Positions 33,981 to 41,455 are shown, numbered from the stretch's first letter. The stretch: DNA of 64,000 nucleotides from Amycolatopsis orientalis DSM 43388 (GCF_000411975.1 NZ_ASXG01000076.1:62001-126000); one strand, 5' to 3'. The notes: generated from the sequence alone by a model not told the origin. Made by a program: numbers and translations.

Positions 33981-34073
33981 CCTCCTCTACCGGCCTGCCA
34001 GCGTGCGAACACGAAGGTGGTGCGGTAGAGGCCATTAGCGGAGGATCCGCGGTTAAGGCGAGCCCCATCGCCT
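33981..34073 (-). promoter_or_regulatory. fluoride (crcB-type) riboswitch R5, hyc-like operon
   Basis: On the minus strand: hairpin GGCG-ATGGGGCT-CGCC from 34072, TTAACCGC, hairpin GCGGA-TCC-TCCGC, then TAATGGCCTCTACC. The core is near-canonical, and the loop GGGGCT pairs with GGCCTC. The aptamer's 3' strand CCTCTACCG (complement of 34023-34031) pairs perfectly over 9 bp with CGGTAGAGG (complement of 33984-33992), which contains the ribosome site of the leader peptide. Formate hydrogenlyase genes are a known class of crcB-motif target. Confidence 0.92.
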
Positions 34074-34174
34074 GTGTTCCCAGTGTGACCACCACGGCGA
34101 CGTCGCGCAAGCCCGTGCGCCGCCGCGGACCCGGATGGGTTCTTGACCGCCGGGTCCCCGAGCGGTTGTACTGG

Positions 34175-34272
34175 ACGCGGCGATGGATCCCGCCGGGGCT
34201 CGTGTGTGCCCGAACCGCCTCCGCCGAGGCTGATGGCTTCCTGGCCGATGCTTGCCGCGCCGGACCAGGAGG
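34175..34272 (+). promoter_or_regulatory. divergent/degenerate fluoride-type riboswitch R6, DUF190
   Basis: GGCGATGG, GAACCGCC, hairpin CCTC-CGCC-GAGG and CTGATGGCTTCCTGG are present in the right order. The first hairpin loop appears disturbed by an insertion (GGCGATGGATCCCGCC followed by GGGGCTCG), so the pseudoknot partner is unclear, though GGGGCT could pair with GGCTTC. CTTCCTGG (34237-34244) pairs with CCAGGAGG (34265-34272), the ribosome site of the DUF190 gene (one wobble pair). The switch architecture is therefore kept. Confidence 0.6.
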
Positions 34273-34278
34273 ACCGCT

Positions 34279-34644
34279 GTGAAGATCACCAAAAGGGCGC
34301 TGCGACTGTCGATCTTCCTCGGCGACGGCGACATCTGGCACCACAAGCCGACATACGTGGAAATCGTGCACCGGGCGCACAAGGCCGGTCTCGCGGGCGC
34401 GAGCGTCCTGCGCGGCTTCGAGGGTTACGGCGTGTCGTCGCGGATCCACACCCAGCACGTGTTCCGGCTGAGCGAGCACCTGCCGCTGCTGGTGCTGATC
34501 GTGGACTCCGAAGAGAAGATCCGGGCGTTCCTGTCCGAATTGGACGACCTCGAAATCAGCGGCCTGATCGTGGTCGACGAAGTGGAAACGATCCGCTACA
34601 CCGAATCCGCGCCGAAGCAGTCGCATTGGTGGTCCGTGAGCTGA
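34279..34644 (+). CDS. DUF190 (PII-like) protein (1)
   Basis: This 121-aa protein of the DUF190 family has a ferredoxin-like fold related to PII signalling proteins. Family features include RLSIFLGDGDIWHHKPTYVEIVHRAHKAGLAGASVLRGFEGYG and LVLIVDSEEKI. DUF190 genes are regularly next to crcB and are presumed to modulate the fluoride channel or sense a small ligand. GTG at 34279 has an AGGAGG site 6 bp upstream that lies in the R6 stem. It precedes the crcB-DUF190-crcB group, which has its own riboswitch. Confidence 0.88.
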   Translation: MKITKRALRLSIFLGDGDIWHHKPTYVEIVHRAHKAGLAGASVLRGFEGYGVSSRIHTQHVFRLSEHLPLLVLIVDSEEKIRAFLSELDDLEISGLIVVDEVETIRYTESAPKQSHWWSVS

Positions 34645-34705
34645 CGCGGGTGAAACCCGGCACAGCCCGCGGGCCCGCGGACGCCGGCTCGGCTAGACTG
34701 GAGCT

Positions 34706-34811
34706 GCGGCGGTGGGGCTCGCCGCTTCGGGGTCAGCCCGGAAGAACCGCGGCTCTGCCCGCCGCCAACAGTCCCTGCTTGACCAGTGTCGTGCCCAGGA
34801 CAAGCAGGAGG
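34706..34811 (+). promoter_or_regulatory. variant crcB-type riboswitch R7, crcB operon
   Basis: Hairpin GGCG-GTGGGGCT-CGCC from 34708, an extended joining segment, AACCGC, hairpin GCGGC-TCTGCCC-GCCGC, then CAACAGTCCCTGC. The pseudoknot GGGGCT with AGTCCC can form. The core differs from the canonical motif in the same positions as R4 (loop A to G, post-hairpin U to C, then AACAG). The 3' strand CCTGCTTG (34774-34781) pairs perfectly with CAAGCAGG (34801-34808), overlapping the AGGAGG site 5 bp before the crcB GTG at 34817. Confidence 0.8.
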
Positions 34812-34816
34812 CGTGC

Positions 34817-35311
34817 GTGAGCAATGAGGTCGACGTGACCGACCCGATCGACCCGGATGTCGATCTCCAAGTACCGGCACAGCGCCGGGAACTCTTCCGC
34901 ACGCACGGATTGGTGCTCGTCCTCATCGCGGTCGGCGGTGGTCTCGGGGCACTGGCCCGCTACGGCCTGGCCACGCTGCTGCCCACTGCGCCCGGCCGCT
35001 TCCCGTGGGCCACCTTCGGCACGAACGTCGCCGGCTGCTTCCTGATCGGCGTTCTCATGGTGCTCATCACCGAGGTGTGGCCCGCGCACCGGCTCGTGCG
35101 GCCCTTCCTCGGCGTCGGCGTGCTCGGCGGATTCACGACCTTCTCCACCTACGCGGTGGAGACGCGCGGCTTGCTGCAGCCGGACACCGTCGGGCTCGCT
35201 TTCGCTTACCTGGCGGGAACTTTGCTCTGCGCGCTGCTCGCGGTGATCGCCGCCGTCTGGCTCACCCGGACCGTGACCAGTCTCGTCCGCCAACCCGAAG
35301 AAAGGGTCTGA
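34817..35311 (+). CDS. crcB: CrcB/Fluc fluoride channel subunit (1)
   Basis: This 164-aa protein has a 35-residue polar N-terminal extension and then four membrane helices. Family residues are present: GGGLGALARYGL, ATFGTNVAGCFLIG (channel Asn), and GGFTTFSTYAVE (the Phe/Thr/Ser pore track and central Na+ region). Fluc proteins form dual-topology dimers that passively export fluoride; tandem crcB genes in Gram-positive bacteria often encode heterodimers, so pairing with the second CrcB is likely. GTG start at 34817 was chosen by the AGGAGG site. Expression is controlled by R7. Confidence 0.95.
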   Translation: MSNEVDVTDPIDPDVDLQVPAQRRELFRTHGLVLVLIAVGGGLGALARYGLATLLPTAPGRFPWATFGTNVAGCFLIGVLMVLITEVWPAHRLVRPFLGVGVLGGFTTFSTYAVETRGLLQPDTVGLAFAYLAGTLLCALLAVIAAVWLTRTVTSLVRQPEERV

Positions 35312-35313
35312 TC

Positions 35314-35655
35314 ATGCAGCTCACGGGATACGCCCTGCGCATGTCGATCTTCATCGGCGAGGACGACGTCCGGCACCACAAGCCGCTGCACCGGGTGATC
35401 ATCGAACGCGCCCGGGACGCCGGATTGGCCGGCGCCACCGTGCTGCGCGGCTGCGAGGGCTACGGGATCCACGCGATGATCCACACCACCCGGCTGCTGA
35501 GCATGTCCGAAGACCTCCCGATCACGATCCTGATCGTCGACCGGGAAGACAAGATCCGCGCGTTCCTGCCCGAACTGGACGAGCTGATCAGCGAGGGCGC
35601 CGTCCTGCTGGACGAGGTCGAAGTGCTGAGCACCGACGGAGTCCGCCGCCCATGA
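35314..35655 (+). CDS. DUF190 (PII-like) protein (2)
   Basis: This 113-aa paralogue of the DUF190 protein at 34.3 kb has RMSIFIGEDDVRHHKPLHRVIIERARDAGLAGATVLRGCEGYG and ITILIVDREDKI. It starts 2 bp after crcB and overlaps the second crcB gene by 4 bp, so channel subunits and DUF190 are made together. A regulatory role on the channel is the common inference; no ligand is proven by sequence. Confidence 0.9.
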   Translation: MQLTGYALRMSIFIGEDDVRHHKPLHRVIIERARDAGLAGATVLRGCEGYGIHAMIHTTRLLSMSEDLPITILIVDREDKIRAFLPELDELISEGAVLLDEVEVLSTDGVRRP

Positions 35656-36020
35656 CCGCCGTGCTCGTGTTCGTCGGCGCGATGGTCGGCGCGCCGCTGC
35701 GTTACCTGACCGACCGCACGGTGCAGAACCGGCACGACAGCCTGTTCCCGTGGGGCACGTTCAGCGTCAACCTCGCCGGCTGCCTGATCCTGGGCGGGCT
35801 CGCCGGAGCCGGAACCGCGCTGCCCGCACCGCTGCTGGCGCTGATCGGCACCGGCTTCTGCGGCGCCCTCACCACCTACAGCACCTTCAGCTACGAAACG
35901 GTGCGGCTGCTGGAGCAAAAACTGTACTTCTACGCCGCGATGAACGTGATCATCAGCGTGATCGCCGGGCTGGGCGCGGCGCTGATCGGATACACCGTCT
36001 TGCACGCCCTGGTGGGCTGA
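35652..36020 (+). CDS. crcB: CrcB/Fluc fluoride channel subunit (2)
   Basis: This 122-aa four-helix membrane protein has GAMVGAPLRYLTDR, PWGTFSVNLAGCLILG (channel Asn) and GALTTYSTFSYE matching the Fluc pore motifs. Loop charge distribution differs from the first CrcB, as expected for heterodimer partners with opposite topology, although this was only judged by eye. It is the last gene of the R7 operon. The 72 bp that follow contain GC-rich inverted sequence that may end transcription. Confidence 0.95.
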   Translation: MTAVLVFVGAMVGAPLRYLTDRTVQNRHDSLFPWGTFSVNLAGCLILGGLAGAGTALPAPLLALIGTGFCGALTTYSTFSYETVRLLEQKLYFYAAMNVIISVIAGLGAALIGYTVLHALVG

Positions 36021-36092
36021 ACCCGGCAATACGGGTTACCGCTGACCGAGTCTCCTTCCGGGCTCGGCGCCGAACGGATCTCGACCCGGCGG

Positions 36093-36437
36093 TCATCCGG
36101 GCAGCGGACGGCCCAGCAGGCTCAGCGCCGCCCGTCTCGCGGGTGCGGGGCCACAGGAGGCGTAACTGTCGAGCAGATCGCGGTGCGCGCCGACTCCGCC
36201 GATGCGGACCAGCGCCTGCAAGACGGCGGTGGCCAGGTACGGGTCGGGTCCTTCGACGAGCAGCGTGCGCAGCGGGCCGAGAGCACGGTGTTCCTTGCGG
36301 GCGCCCAGAATTTCGGCGGCGATGATCCGCCGCTCCGGCAGCGGGTGCCGCAGCGTCCACAGCAGACGGTCGACGTAGTCGAGGTCGGCGGCCACGACGG
36401 CACACAGCGGCTCCTTCGCGGGGGAGGCACCCAGCAC
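36093..36437 (-). CDS. small HEAT-repeat protein
   Basis: This 114-aa protein contains about three HEAT-like helical pairs (RIIAAEILGARKEHRALGPL, DPYLATAVLQALVRIGG, ARRAALSLLG). Such repeats mediate protein contacts. Start is a GTG at 36437 and is uncertain. It converges on the crcB operon. Function unknown. Confidence 0.65.
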   Translation of the reverse strand: MLGASPAKEPLCAVVAADLDYVDRLLWTLRHPLPERRIIAAEILGARKEHRALGPLRTLLVEGPDPYLATAVLQALVRIGGVGAHRDLLDSYASCGPAPARRAALSLLGRPLPG

Positions 36438-36854
36438 GGTCGCACTGGTTCATCTGGCAAATCCACGGCATCCGGTCTTCCTCGCGTCGTCCGGCTGGAC
36501 GGGCGGGACCCTGTGACGAAGTTCGCCGCACCCCGCGCCTGCTTCATACGGCACTCAGCCGCCGGTAGCCCGCGGAGCAGAGCGCACCGCCTCCGCGAAA
36601 AATGGCGCGTCCCCCAGGACGAGGCCGCCGAACGGCTCGCGCGCACCAGGCGGTGGCCAGCACCCGGTGGTTCCCCGGAGAGCCCGGTCATCCACGTCGT
36701 CGCGGTCGGCGGGCGGGTTGTCGGATGGGTCTGTCGCGAACGGGAAAGCGGACCGTCGTGCGCGCCGGAGGCTCGGTCGCCGAAGCGGACACGTTCGGCG
36801 AATCTGTTCGCGTGCTCGCGGGCTTATCATGAGAGGGCTGGCGAAGGAGTCGGG
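36438..36854. other. gene-free stretch
   Basis: 417 bp between the divergent HEAT-repeat gene and the gene at 36855. Open frames on both strands here have no family resemblance and look like composition artefacts. No riboswitch-like core was found. Confidence 0.45.
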
Positions 36855-37817
36855 ATGTTCGCGAAACGGGCGGTGCCGGTGAGTTCCCTCGACGCGCCGT
36901 GCGCTCCGTGGGAGATCCCGGTCGAACGCGACCTCGCCGAGCTCGGCGGCGGCCCGGCGCGGTCCTTCCGGCCGTCGTCCGCGCGGTTTCTCCCGGTGGA
37001 CGCGGCCGAGGACCTCGCCGATCTCGTCGGCCCGCCGCGCCCGGGCGACCTGCTGGTGCTGCCGTCCGCGACGCGACCGGCGGCCGACGGGCTGGTCTGC
37101 GTCCCGGACCAGGTCGTGGGCATGGGCCCGCGCGGGGTGGCGCAGTGGGTGGACGATCTGCCCTACCCCCGCGTGGTGGGCGTGATCCCCTACGCCGAGC
37201 TGGTCGCCGCCGAGCACCTGCTGGCGGGCGAACACGGCTGCCTGGTACTGACCGGAGCCCGCACCCAGCTGACGATCCACTACCGCTCGCCCGCGTGGCC
37301 CGCTGTCGGCGACCTGCTGACCCGGCTGCGGGCCCACGCGCTCGCGAGCACCGGGGCGTCGACGATGTCCGCCACCGGCGAGCACGTCCAGTGGGAGGAG
37401 CTTCCGTACTCGCTGCTGGTCGGCCTCGGCGACCCCCGGCCGCCGCGGTGCCTGTCGGCGGCCGCGGAATCGGTTCGCGGCCGGTGGTGGCGGCACCGGC
37501 GGACCCGGCCCGCCGCGCAGGTGGTGCTGACCCGGTACGAATTGGTGGTGCTGCGGCACGTGACCGGCCGGGCGCCGCTGCGGCACGGGGTGAATCTCCT
37601 TGCTGTCGCCCGGGAACACATCGCCGGCCTCGACGCGAGCGGCGAAAGGCTGACGGTGCGCACTCCGGCCGGCGAGCACCAGGTCGAACTCAACCCGGCG
37701 CTGGCCGAGGCGGCGCAGACGAAGTTCCGTCCGATGCTTCGTGCCTGCGGCGCACGAGGATCAGCAGCGGGACGGCGGCGAGCTGCGCCACGACCGAGAA
37801 CAGCACCACAATCGTGA
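36855..37817 (+). CDS. hypothetical protein with PH-like C-terminal domain
   Basis: This 320-aa soluble protein is not assigned to a family. An AAGGAG site precedes the ATG. The C-terminal part (AQVVLTRYELVVLRHVTGRAPLRHG...REHIAGLDASGERLTVRTPAGEHQVEL) has the alternating pattern of a bacterial PH-like or YokE-type beta domain. Its last 128 bp overlap the end of the convergent MFS gene, so one of the two ends may be longer than natural. No obvious operon partner. Confidence 0.6.
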   Translation: MFAKRAVPVSSLDAPCAPWEIPVERDLAELGGGPARSFRPSSARFLPVDAAEDLADLVGPPRPGDLLVLPSATRPAADGLVCVPDQVVGMGPRGVAQWVDDLPYPRVVGVIPYAELVAAEHLLAGEHGCLVLTGARTQLTIHYRSPAWPAVGDLLTRLRAHALASTGASTMSATGEHVQWEELPYSLLVGLGDPRPPRCLSAAAESVRGRWWRHRRTRPAAQVVLTRYELVVLRHVTGRAPLRHGVNLLAVAREHIAGLDASGERLTVRTPAGEHQVELNPALAEAAQTKFRPMLRACGARGSAAGRRRAAPRPRTAPQS

Positions 37818-38913
37818 GGGACACGCTGAACAGCGCACCGATGGCCGCGCTGCCAGCGAACCACGCGACGCCGTAGACGCCGGTGAACAGACCGTAGGCC
37901 GAGGCCCGCCGGTCGGCCGGGACCATCGGGGCCACCGCGGCCGGGATGATCGATTCGTGCACGCCCATTCCCAGCCCCCACAAGCACATGCCGATCAGCG
38001 CGGGCCAGAAGCCGCCGAGGAACGCCAGCGGCGCGTAGGCCGCGGCGACCACGGTCAGCGGGATGAGCAGGCCGATCCCGAAGCGGTCGAACAGCCGCCC
38101 GAACAGCAGTGATCCCGCGCCGCTGACCGCCATCGCGACGGCGTAGAAGATCGGCGTCAGGTCGGCGGACACGGCGCCTGCCTGCTGGAAGTGGAACGCG
38201 ATCACGGGAAAGTCGGCGAAGCCCGCCGCGACCAGCGCCGCGGCGGCCAGATACAGCCAGAACCGCCGCGGGAACCCGTGCGCCTGCACCGGGGCCGTCG
38301 AGGGCTCCAGGTCCTGCGGGCGCGGGTAGACCAGCCGCGCTACGCCCAGCAGACAGAGCATGATCGCGGCGGGCACGGCGAGGACGGCGAACGCGAGCCG
38401 GTAGTCGTGCCGGCTGCTCGCCAGCACCAACGCGATCAGCAGCGGCCCGAACATGGCCCCGAACTGGTCGAGCGCCTCGTGCACGCCGAAACCCCAGCCG
38501 TACCCGATCTGCTTCGCGGCATGGGACAGCATCGCGTCCCGCGGCGGATTGCGGATCGCCTTGCCGACCCGTTCGAGGATCACCAGCAGCGCGGCGACCT
38601 GCCAGCTTCCGGCCAGTGCCAGCAACGGGACCACCGACATCTGCAACACGTACCCGCTGATCGTGATCGGCCAGTACCGGCCGGTGCGGTCCGCCCCGCG
38701 ACCGGACACCACCCGCAGCCCGTACCCGAGCAGCTCGCCGAACCCGGTGACCACTGCGATCGCCAGCGCACCGGCCCCGAGCAGCCCGAGGAAAGGCCCG
38801 ATGACCGCGCGCGACGACTCGTAGGTGAAGTCGGCGAAGAAGCTCATCACGCCGACCATCAGCACGAACTTCAACCCGGCGGACAACCGCCGCCCGCGAG
38901 CCTTATCGGCCAT
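37690..38913 (-). CDS. MFS transporter beside ChrB-like gene
   Basis: This 407-aa protein has about 12 membrane helices and MFS hallmarks such as GRGADRTGRYWPITISGYVLQM between helices 2 and 3. NPPRDAMLSHAA and GFGVHEALDQFGAMFGPLL are typical of a sub-group found with ChrB-like proteins in actinobacteria. It is divergent from the ChrB-like gene with an inverted-repeat region between them, so both are probably co-regulated. Substrate is unknown; export of an oxyanion or metal is only suggested by the neighbour. Confidence 0.8.
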   Translation of the reverse strand: MADKARGRRLSAGLKFVLMVGVMSFFADFTYESSRAVIGPFLGLLGAGALAIAVVTGFGELLGYGLRVVSGRGADRTGRYWPITISGYVLQMSVVPLLALAGSWQVAALLVILERVGKAIRNPPRDAMLSHAAKQIGYGWGFGVHEALDQFGAMFGPLLIALVLASSRHDYRLAFAVLAVPAAIMLCLLGVARLVYPRPQDLEPSTAPVQAHGFPRRFWLYLAAAALVAAGFADFPVIAFHFQQAGAVSADLTPIFYAVAMAVSGAGSLLFGRLFDRFGIGLLIPLTVVAAAYAPLAFLGGFWPALIGMCLWGLGMGVHESIIPAAVAPMVPADRRASAYGLFTGVYGVAWFAGSAAIGALFSVSLTIVVLFSVVAQLAAVPLLILVRRRHEASDGTSSAPPRPAPG

Positions 38914-38940
38914 ACCGCGCCACCGCCTCAAGACGACCGC

Positions 38941-38968
38941 GTTACGGTAGCAAAGTAACCGCCGTTAC
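38941..38968. promoter_or_regulatory. operator-like repeats in divergent promoter
   Basis: Three copies of GTTAC or its complement (38941-38945, 38955-38959, 38964-38968) lie in the short gap between the divergent MFS and ChrB-like genes. GTTAC-N9-GTAAC forms an inverted repeat. This is a likely operator for whatever regulates the pair. Confidence 0.45.
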
Positions 38969-39007
38969 GCATCAGCACGCGACGGCACGATCGGGCAGAC
39001 TGAGCCC

Positions 39008-39562
39008 GTGCCCGACCAGAAGACGAACGCCCCCCGTGGCTGGCTGCTGCTGATCTACCGGGTCCCGCCGGAACCGACTCGCCTGCGAGCCACGGTGTGG
39101 CGCCGCCTCAAAGGACTCGGCGCCGTCTATCTCCAGAACTCCGTCGCCACTCTCCCGGCCGCACCGGCAGCGGAACGCGCGCTGCGGAAGCTGCGCCACG
39201 AGATCGTGGAAATGGGCGGAACGGCGCAGCTGCTCACGAGCACCGCGCTCGTCGGGCAGGCGGACATCGTCGCCACCTTCCAGGCCGCTCGCGACGACGA
39301 GTACGAGGAAATCGTCGACAAGTGCCAGGACTTCCTGGCCGAAATCGAGAAGGAAACCGCCGCCGAGCACTTCACCTACGCGGAACTCGAGGAGAACGAG
39401 GAAGACCTGACCAAGCTGCGGAACTGGCTGGCGAAGGTCACCGAACGGGACGTCCTCGCCGCGCCTGGCCGCGCCGAGACGCTCCGGGCGCTGGAACGGT
39501 GTGAGCGGGTGCTCGAGGAGTACGCGGCGAAGGTGTACGCGTCGGACGCCGACGGACACTGA
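39008..39562 (+). CDS. ChrB N-terminal-domain protein
   Basis: This 184-aa protein matches the ChrB N-terminal domain family: WLLLIYRVPPEPTRLRATVWRRLKGLGAVYLQNSVATLP near the start, then an acidic helical half. Full ChrB proteins regulate chromate resistance; here only this domain is present. GTG start at 39008 follows the divergent promoter. It probably regulates or assists the MFS transporter gene opposite. A chromate role is inference only. Confidence 0.8.
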   Translation: MPDQKTNAPRGWLLLIYRVPPEPTRLRATVWRRLKGLGAVYLQNSVATLPAAPAAERALRKLRHEIVEMGGTAQLLTSTALVGQADIVATFQAARDDEYEEIVDKCQDFLAEIEKETAAEHFTYAELEENEEDLTKLRNWLAKVTERDVLAAPGRAETLRALERCERVLEEYAAKVYASDADGH

Positions 39563-39597
39563 TCGGGTCGCCTTGGCGGGTGCCGCGGGCCGTTCTG

Positions 39598-39831
39598 ATG
39601 GCATTCAGCCTGGCTCAGCTCTGGCAGCACGTCGTCCTGGCCGGTGCTGCGATCCTGTTGCTGGCGCCCGAAAGCGGAGTCGTCACCGCACTCCGTGCCA
39701 GCGCACCAGCAGGGGCGTTGCTCGCGATCGCCGGAATCGCAGTCGTACACCGAGGCACGCGTGCCGCGACCGGCAACAGTTGCGCCATGACTCTTGGCCT
39801 GCAAGGCGACGAGCCGATGTCAGGAGGATGA
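39598..39831 (+). CDS. possible small membrane protein
   Basis: A 77-codon frame from ATG 39598 encodes two hydrophobic segments (HVVLAGAAILLLA and GALLAIAGIAVVH). There is no good ribosome site and no recognisable family, so it may be a gene remnant between the ChrB-like gene and the arsenic island. Confidence 0.3.
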   Translation: MAFSLAQLWQHVVLAGAAILLLAPESGVVTALRASAPAGALLAIAGIAVVHRGTRAATGNSCAMTLGLQGDEPMSGG

Positions 39832-39857
39832 CCACGGGCATTGACAGCGAGAGGTGA

Positions 39858-40268
39858 TCAGCACCGTTTGTTGCGATCGGTATCCGCGACGGGCGCGATC
39901 TGGTCGACGAGCGGGCCGCCGGTGTCCAGCAGTGCCCGGAGGGTCTCCAGGGGTTCGGGGACGAGGCGGTACCAGCTCCAGGTGCCGCGGCGTTCGCGGG
40001 TGAGCAGTCCGGCGGAGACGAGGACGCGCAGGTGGTGGCTGAGGGTGGGCTGCGGCATGGCGAATTCCTCGGCGAGGTCGCAGAAGCAGGCTTCGCCGCC
40101 GGGCGAGTAGCGGATGAGGGACACGAGCCGGATGCGCAGCGGGTCGGCGAGGGCTTTGAACAGGGCCGCGGCCTGGTGGGCGTCGGTGTCGGTGACGGCC
40201 GCGGCGGGTTCGGCCAGCAGCAGGGTGACCGGGACCGGGGTGCGGTTGTGCCGGTGTTCGCCCGCCAT
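39858..40268 (-). CDS. arsR: ArsR repressor (ELCVCDL-type)
   Basis: This 136-aa winged-helix repressor has an As(III)-binding CxC in the DNA-contact helix region (GEACFCDLAEEF), matching the classical ArsR ELCVCDL site. Helix-turn-helix: PQPTLSHHLRVLVSAGLL. Arsenite binding to the two Cys should release the operator. ATG at 40268 follows a GGAGG site. It is divergent from the arsC-acr3 operon, with paired operator-like repeats between them (40312-40368). Confidence 0.9.
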   Translation of the reverse strand: MAGEHRHNRTPVPVTLLLAEPAAAVTDTDAHQAAALFKALADPLRIRLVSLIRYSPGGEACFCDLAEEFAMPQPTLSHHLRVLVSAGLLTRERRGTWSWYRLVPEPLETLRALLDTGGPLVDQIAPVADTDRNKRC

Positions 40269-40311
40269 GGGTCCTCCCGTCGGTTCGTGTGCCGTAGTCG
40301 ACCATACCTGC

Positions 40312-40368
40312 TGGATTGACAAAGTTCGATGCAATCGAGTTCACTTGGATTGAGAGAAGTCGATCCAA
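40312..40368. promoter_or_regulatory. tandem ArsR operators
   Basis: Two related 23-bp units occur at 40312-40334 (TGGATTGACAAAGTTCGATG...) and 40346-40368 (TGGATTGAGAGAAGTCGATC...). The second is a near-perfect dyad, TTGGATTGA...TCGATCCAA. They sit in the divergent arsR/arsC promoter region and are likely ArsR sites. Confidence 0.65.
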
Positions 40369-40380
40369 GGGGTGTGGGTG

Positions 40381-41022
40381 ATGGTGCTGCCTGCTGGCGG
40401 CTTGCCCGTGCATGACGCGGACGCGCAGGTCGAGCGGATCGTGGACGAGCTGGCGGACCGGTTCCGCGGGACGTTCGAGCGGGAGGCGGTGGCGCGGTTC
40501 GTGCGCGAGTCGTACGCGCTGTTGTCGGAGTCGGCGACGGTGCGCACGCATTTGCCGGCGCTGACGGCGCGGTTCGCGCGCGAGCGGCTGCTGGACCGGG
40601 GCCGGGCGTCGGGGCTGTTGCGGGTGGAGGTGCCGCAGGTGCTGTTCGTGTGCGTGCACAACGCGGGCCGGTCGCAGATGGCGGCGGCGCTGCTGGACCA
40701 TCACGCGTTCGGCCGGGTGGCGGTGCGCTCGGCCGGGTCGCGGCCGACGCGGGAGATCCCGGAGACGGTCACCGCGGCGCTGGCGGAGCTGGGCGTGTCG
40801 CTGACGTCGGCGTATCCGAAGCCGTTGACCGACGAGGTGGTGCGGGCGGCGGACGTGGTGGTGACGATGGGCTGCGGTGACGCGTGCCCGGTGTTCCCCG
40901 GCCGCCGCTATCTGGACTGGGCGGTGCCGGACCCGGACGGGCAGCCGCCGGCGGCGGTGCGGCGCATCCGCGACGATATGGACGCCCGCGTCCGCGGCCT
41001 GCTCGACGAGCTGACTCCGTGA
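40381..41022 (+). CDS. arsC: arsenate reductase with N-terminal three-helix domain
   Basis: This 213-aa protein has about 80 N-terminal residues of helical sequence (DAQVERIVDELADRFRGTF) and a low-molecular-weight phosphatase-type domain. The catalytic loop CVHNAGRSQ (CX5R) and the partner region TMGCGDACPVFPGRRYLDW are both complete. In actinobacteria this type is mycothiol/mycoredoxin-dependent; the N-terminal domain is a known fusion in actinobacterial ArsC proteins. ATG at 40381 follows AAGGGG. It heads the arsC-arsC-acr3 operon. Confidence 0.88.
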   Translation: MVLPAGGLPVHDADAQVERIVDELADRFRGTFEREAVARFVRESYALLSESATVRTHLPALTARFARERLLDRGRASGLLRVEVPQVLFVCVHNAGRSQMAAALLDHHAFGRVAVRSAGSRPTREIPETVTAALAELGVSLTSAYPKPLTDEVVRAADVVVTMGCGDACPVFPGRRYLDWAVPDPDGQPPAAVRRIRDDMDARVRGLLDELTP

Positions 41023-41050
41023 TTTTTCCGTTGCCGAGAAAGGAATCCTA

Positions 41051-41455
41051 GTGTCGCGTGTTCCGGAAGTGCTGTTCGTGTGCGTGCACAACGCCGGCCG
41101 TTCCCAGATGGCCGCGGCGCTGCTGGCGCACCACGGCCTGGGCCGGGTCGCGGTCCGCTCGGCAGGGTCGGAGCCGGCGGAGCAGGTGAACCCGGCCGCC
41201 GCGCGGGCGTTGGCCGAGTGGGGCCTGGACATCACCGCGGAGATCCCGACGAAGCTCTCCACCGCCGACGTCGAGGCGTCGGACGTGGTGATCACGATGG
41301 GCTGCGGCGACACCTGTCCGGTGTTTCCGGGCAAGCGCTACCTCGACTGGGCGCTGGACGACCCGGCCGGGAGGGGCGTGGAGGCGGTGCGCCCGATCCG
41401 CGACGAGATCGACCGCCGGGTCCGCGGCCTGCTCGCCGAACTGCTCGACGCCTGA
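41051..41455 (+). CDS. arsC: arsenate reductase, single-domain
   Basis: This 134-aa low-molecular-weight phosphatase-like arsenate reductase has CVHNAGRSQM near residue 11 and MGCGDTCPVFPGKRYLDW in the second half. It lacks the extra resolving cysteines of the thioredoxin-dependent ArsC, which fits the mycothiol-dependent enzymes of actinobacteria. GTG start with an AAAGGA site. It is a paralogue of the preceding gene; arsenite produced would leave through Acr3 encoded next. Confidence 0.9.
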   Translation: MSRVPEVLFVCVHNAGRSQMAAALLAHHGLGRVAVRSAGSEPAEQVNPAAARALAEWGLDITAEIPTKLSTADVEASDVVITMGCGDTCPVFPGKRYLDWALDDPAGRGVEAVRPIRDEIDRRVRGLLAELLDA

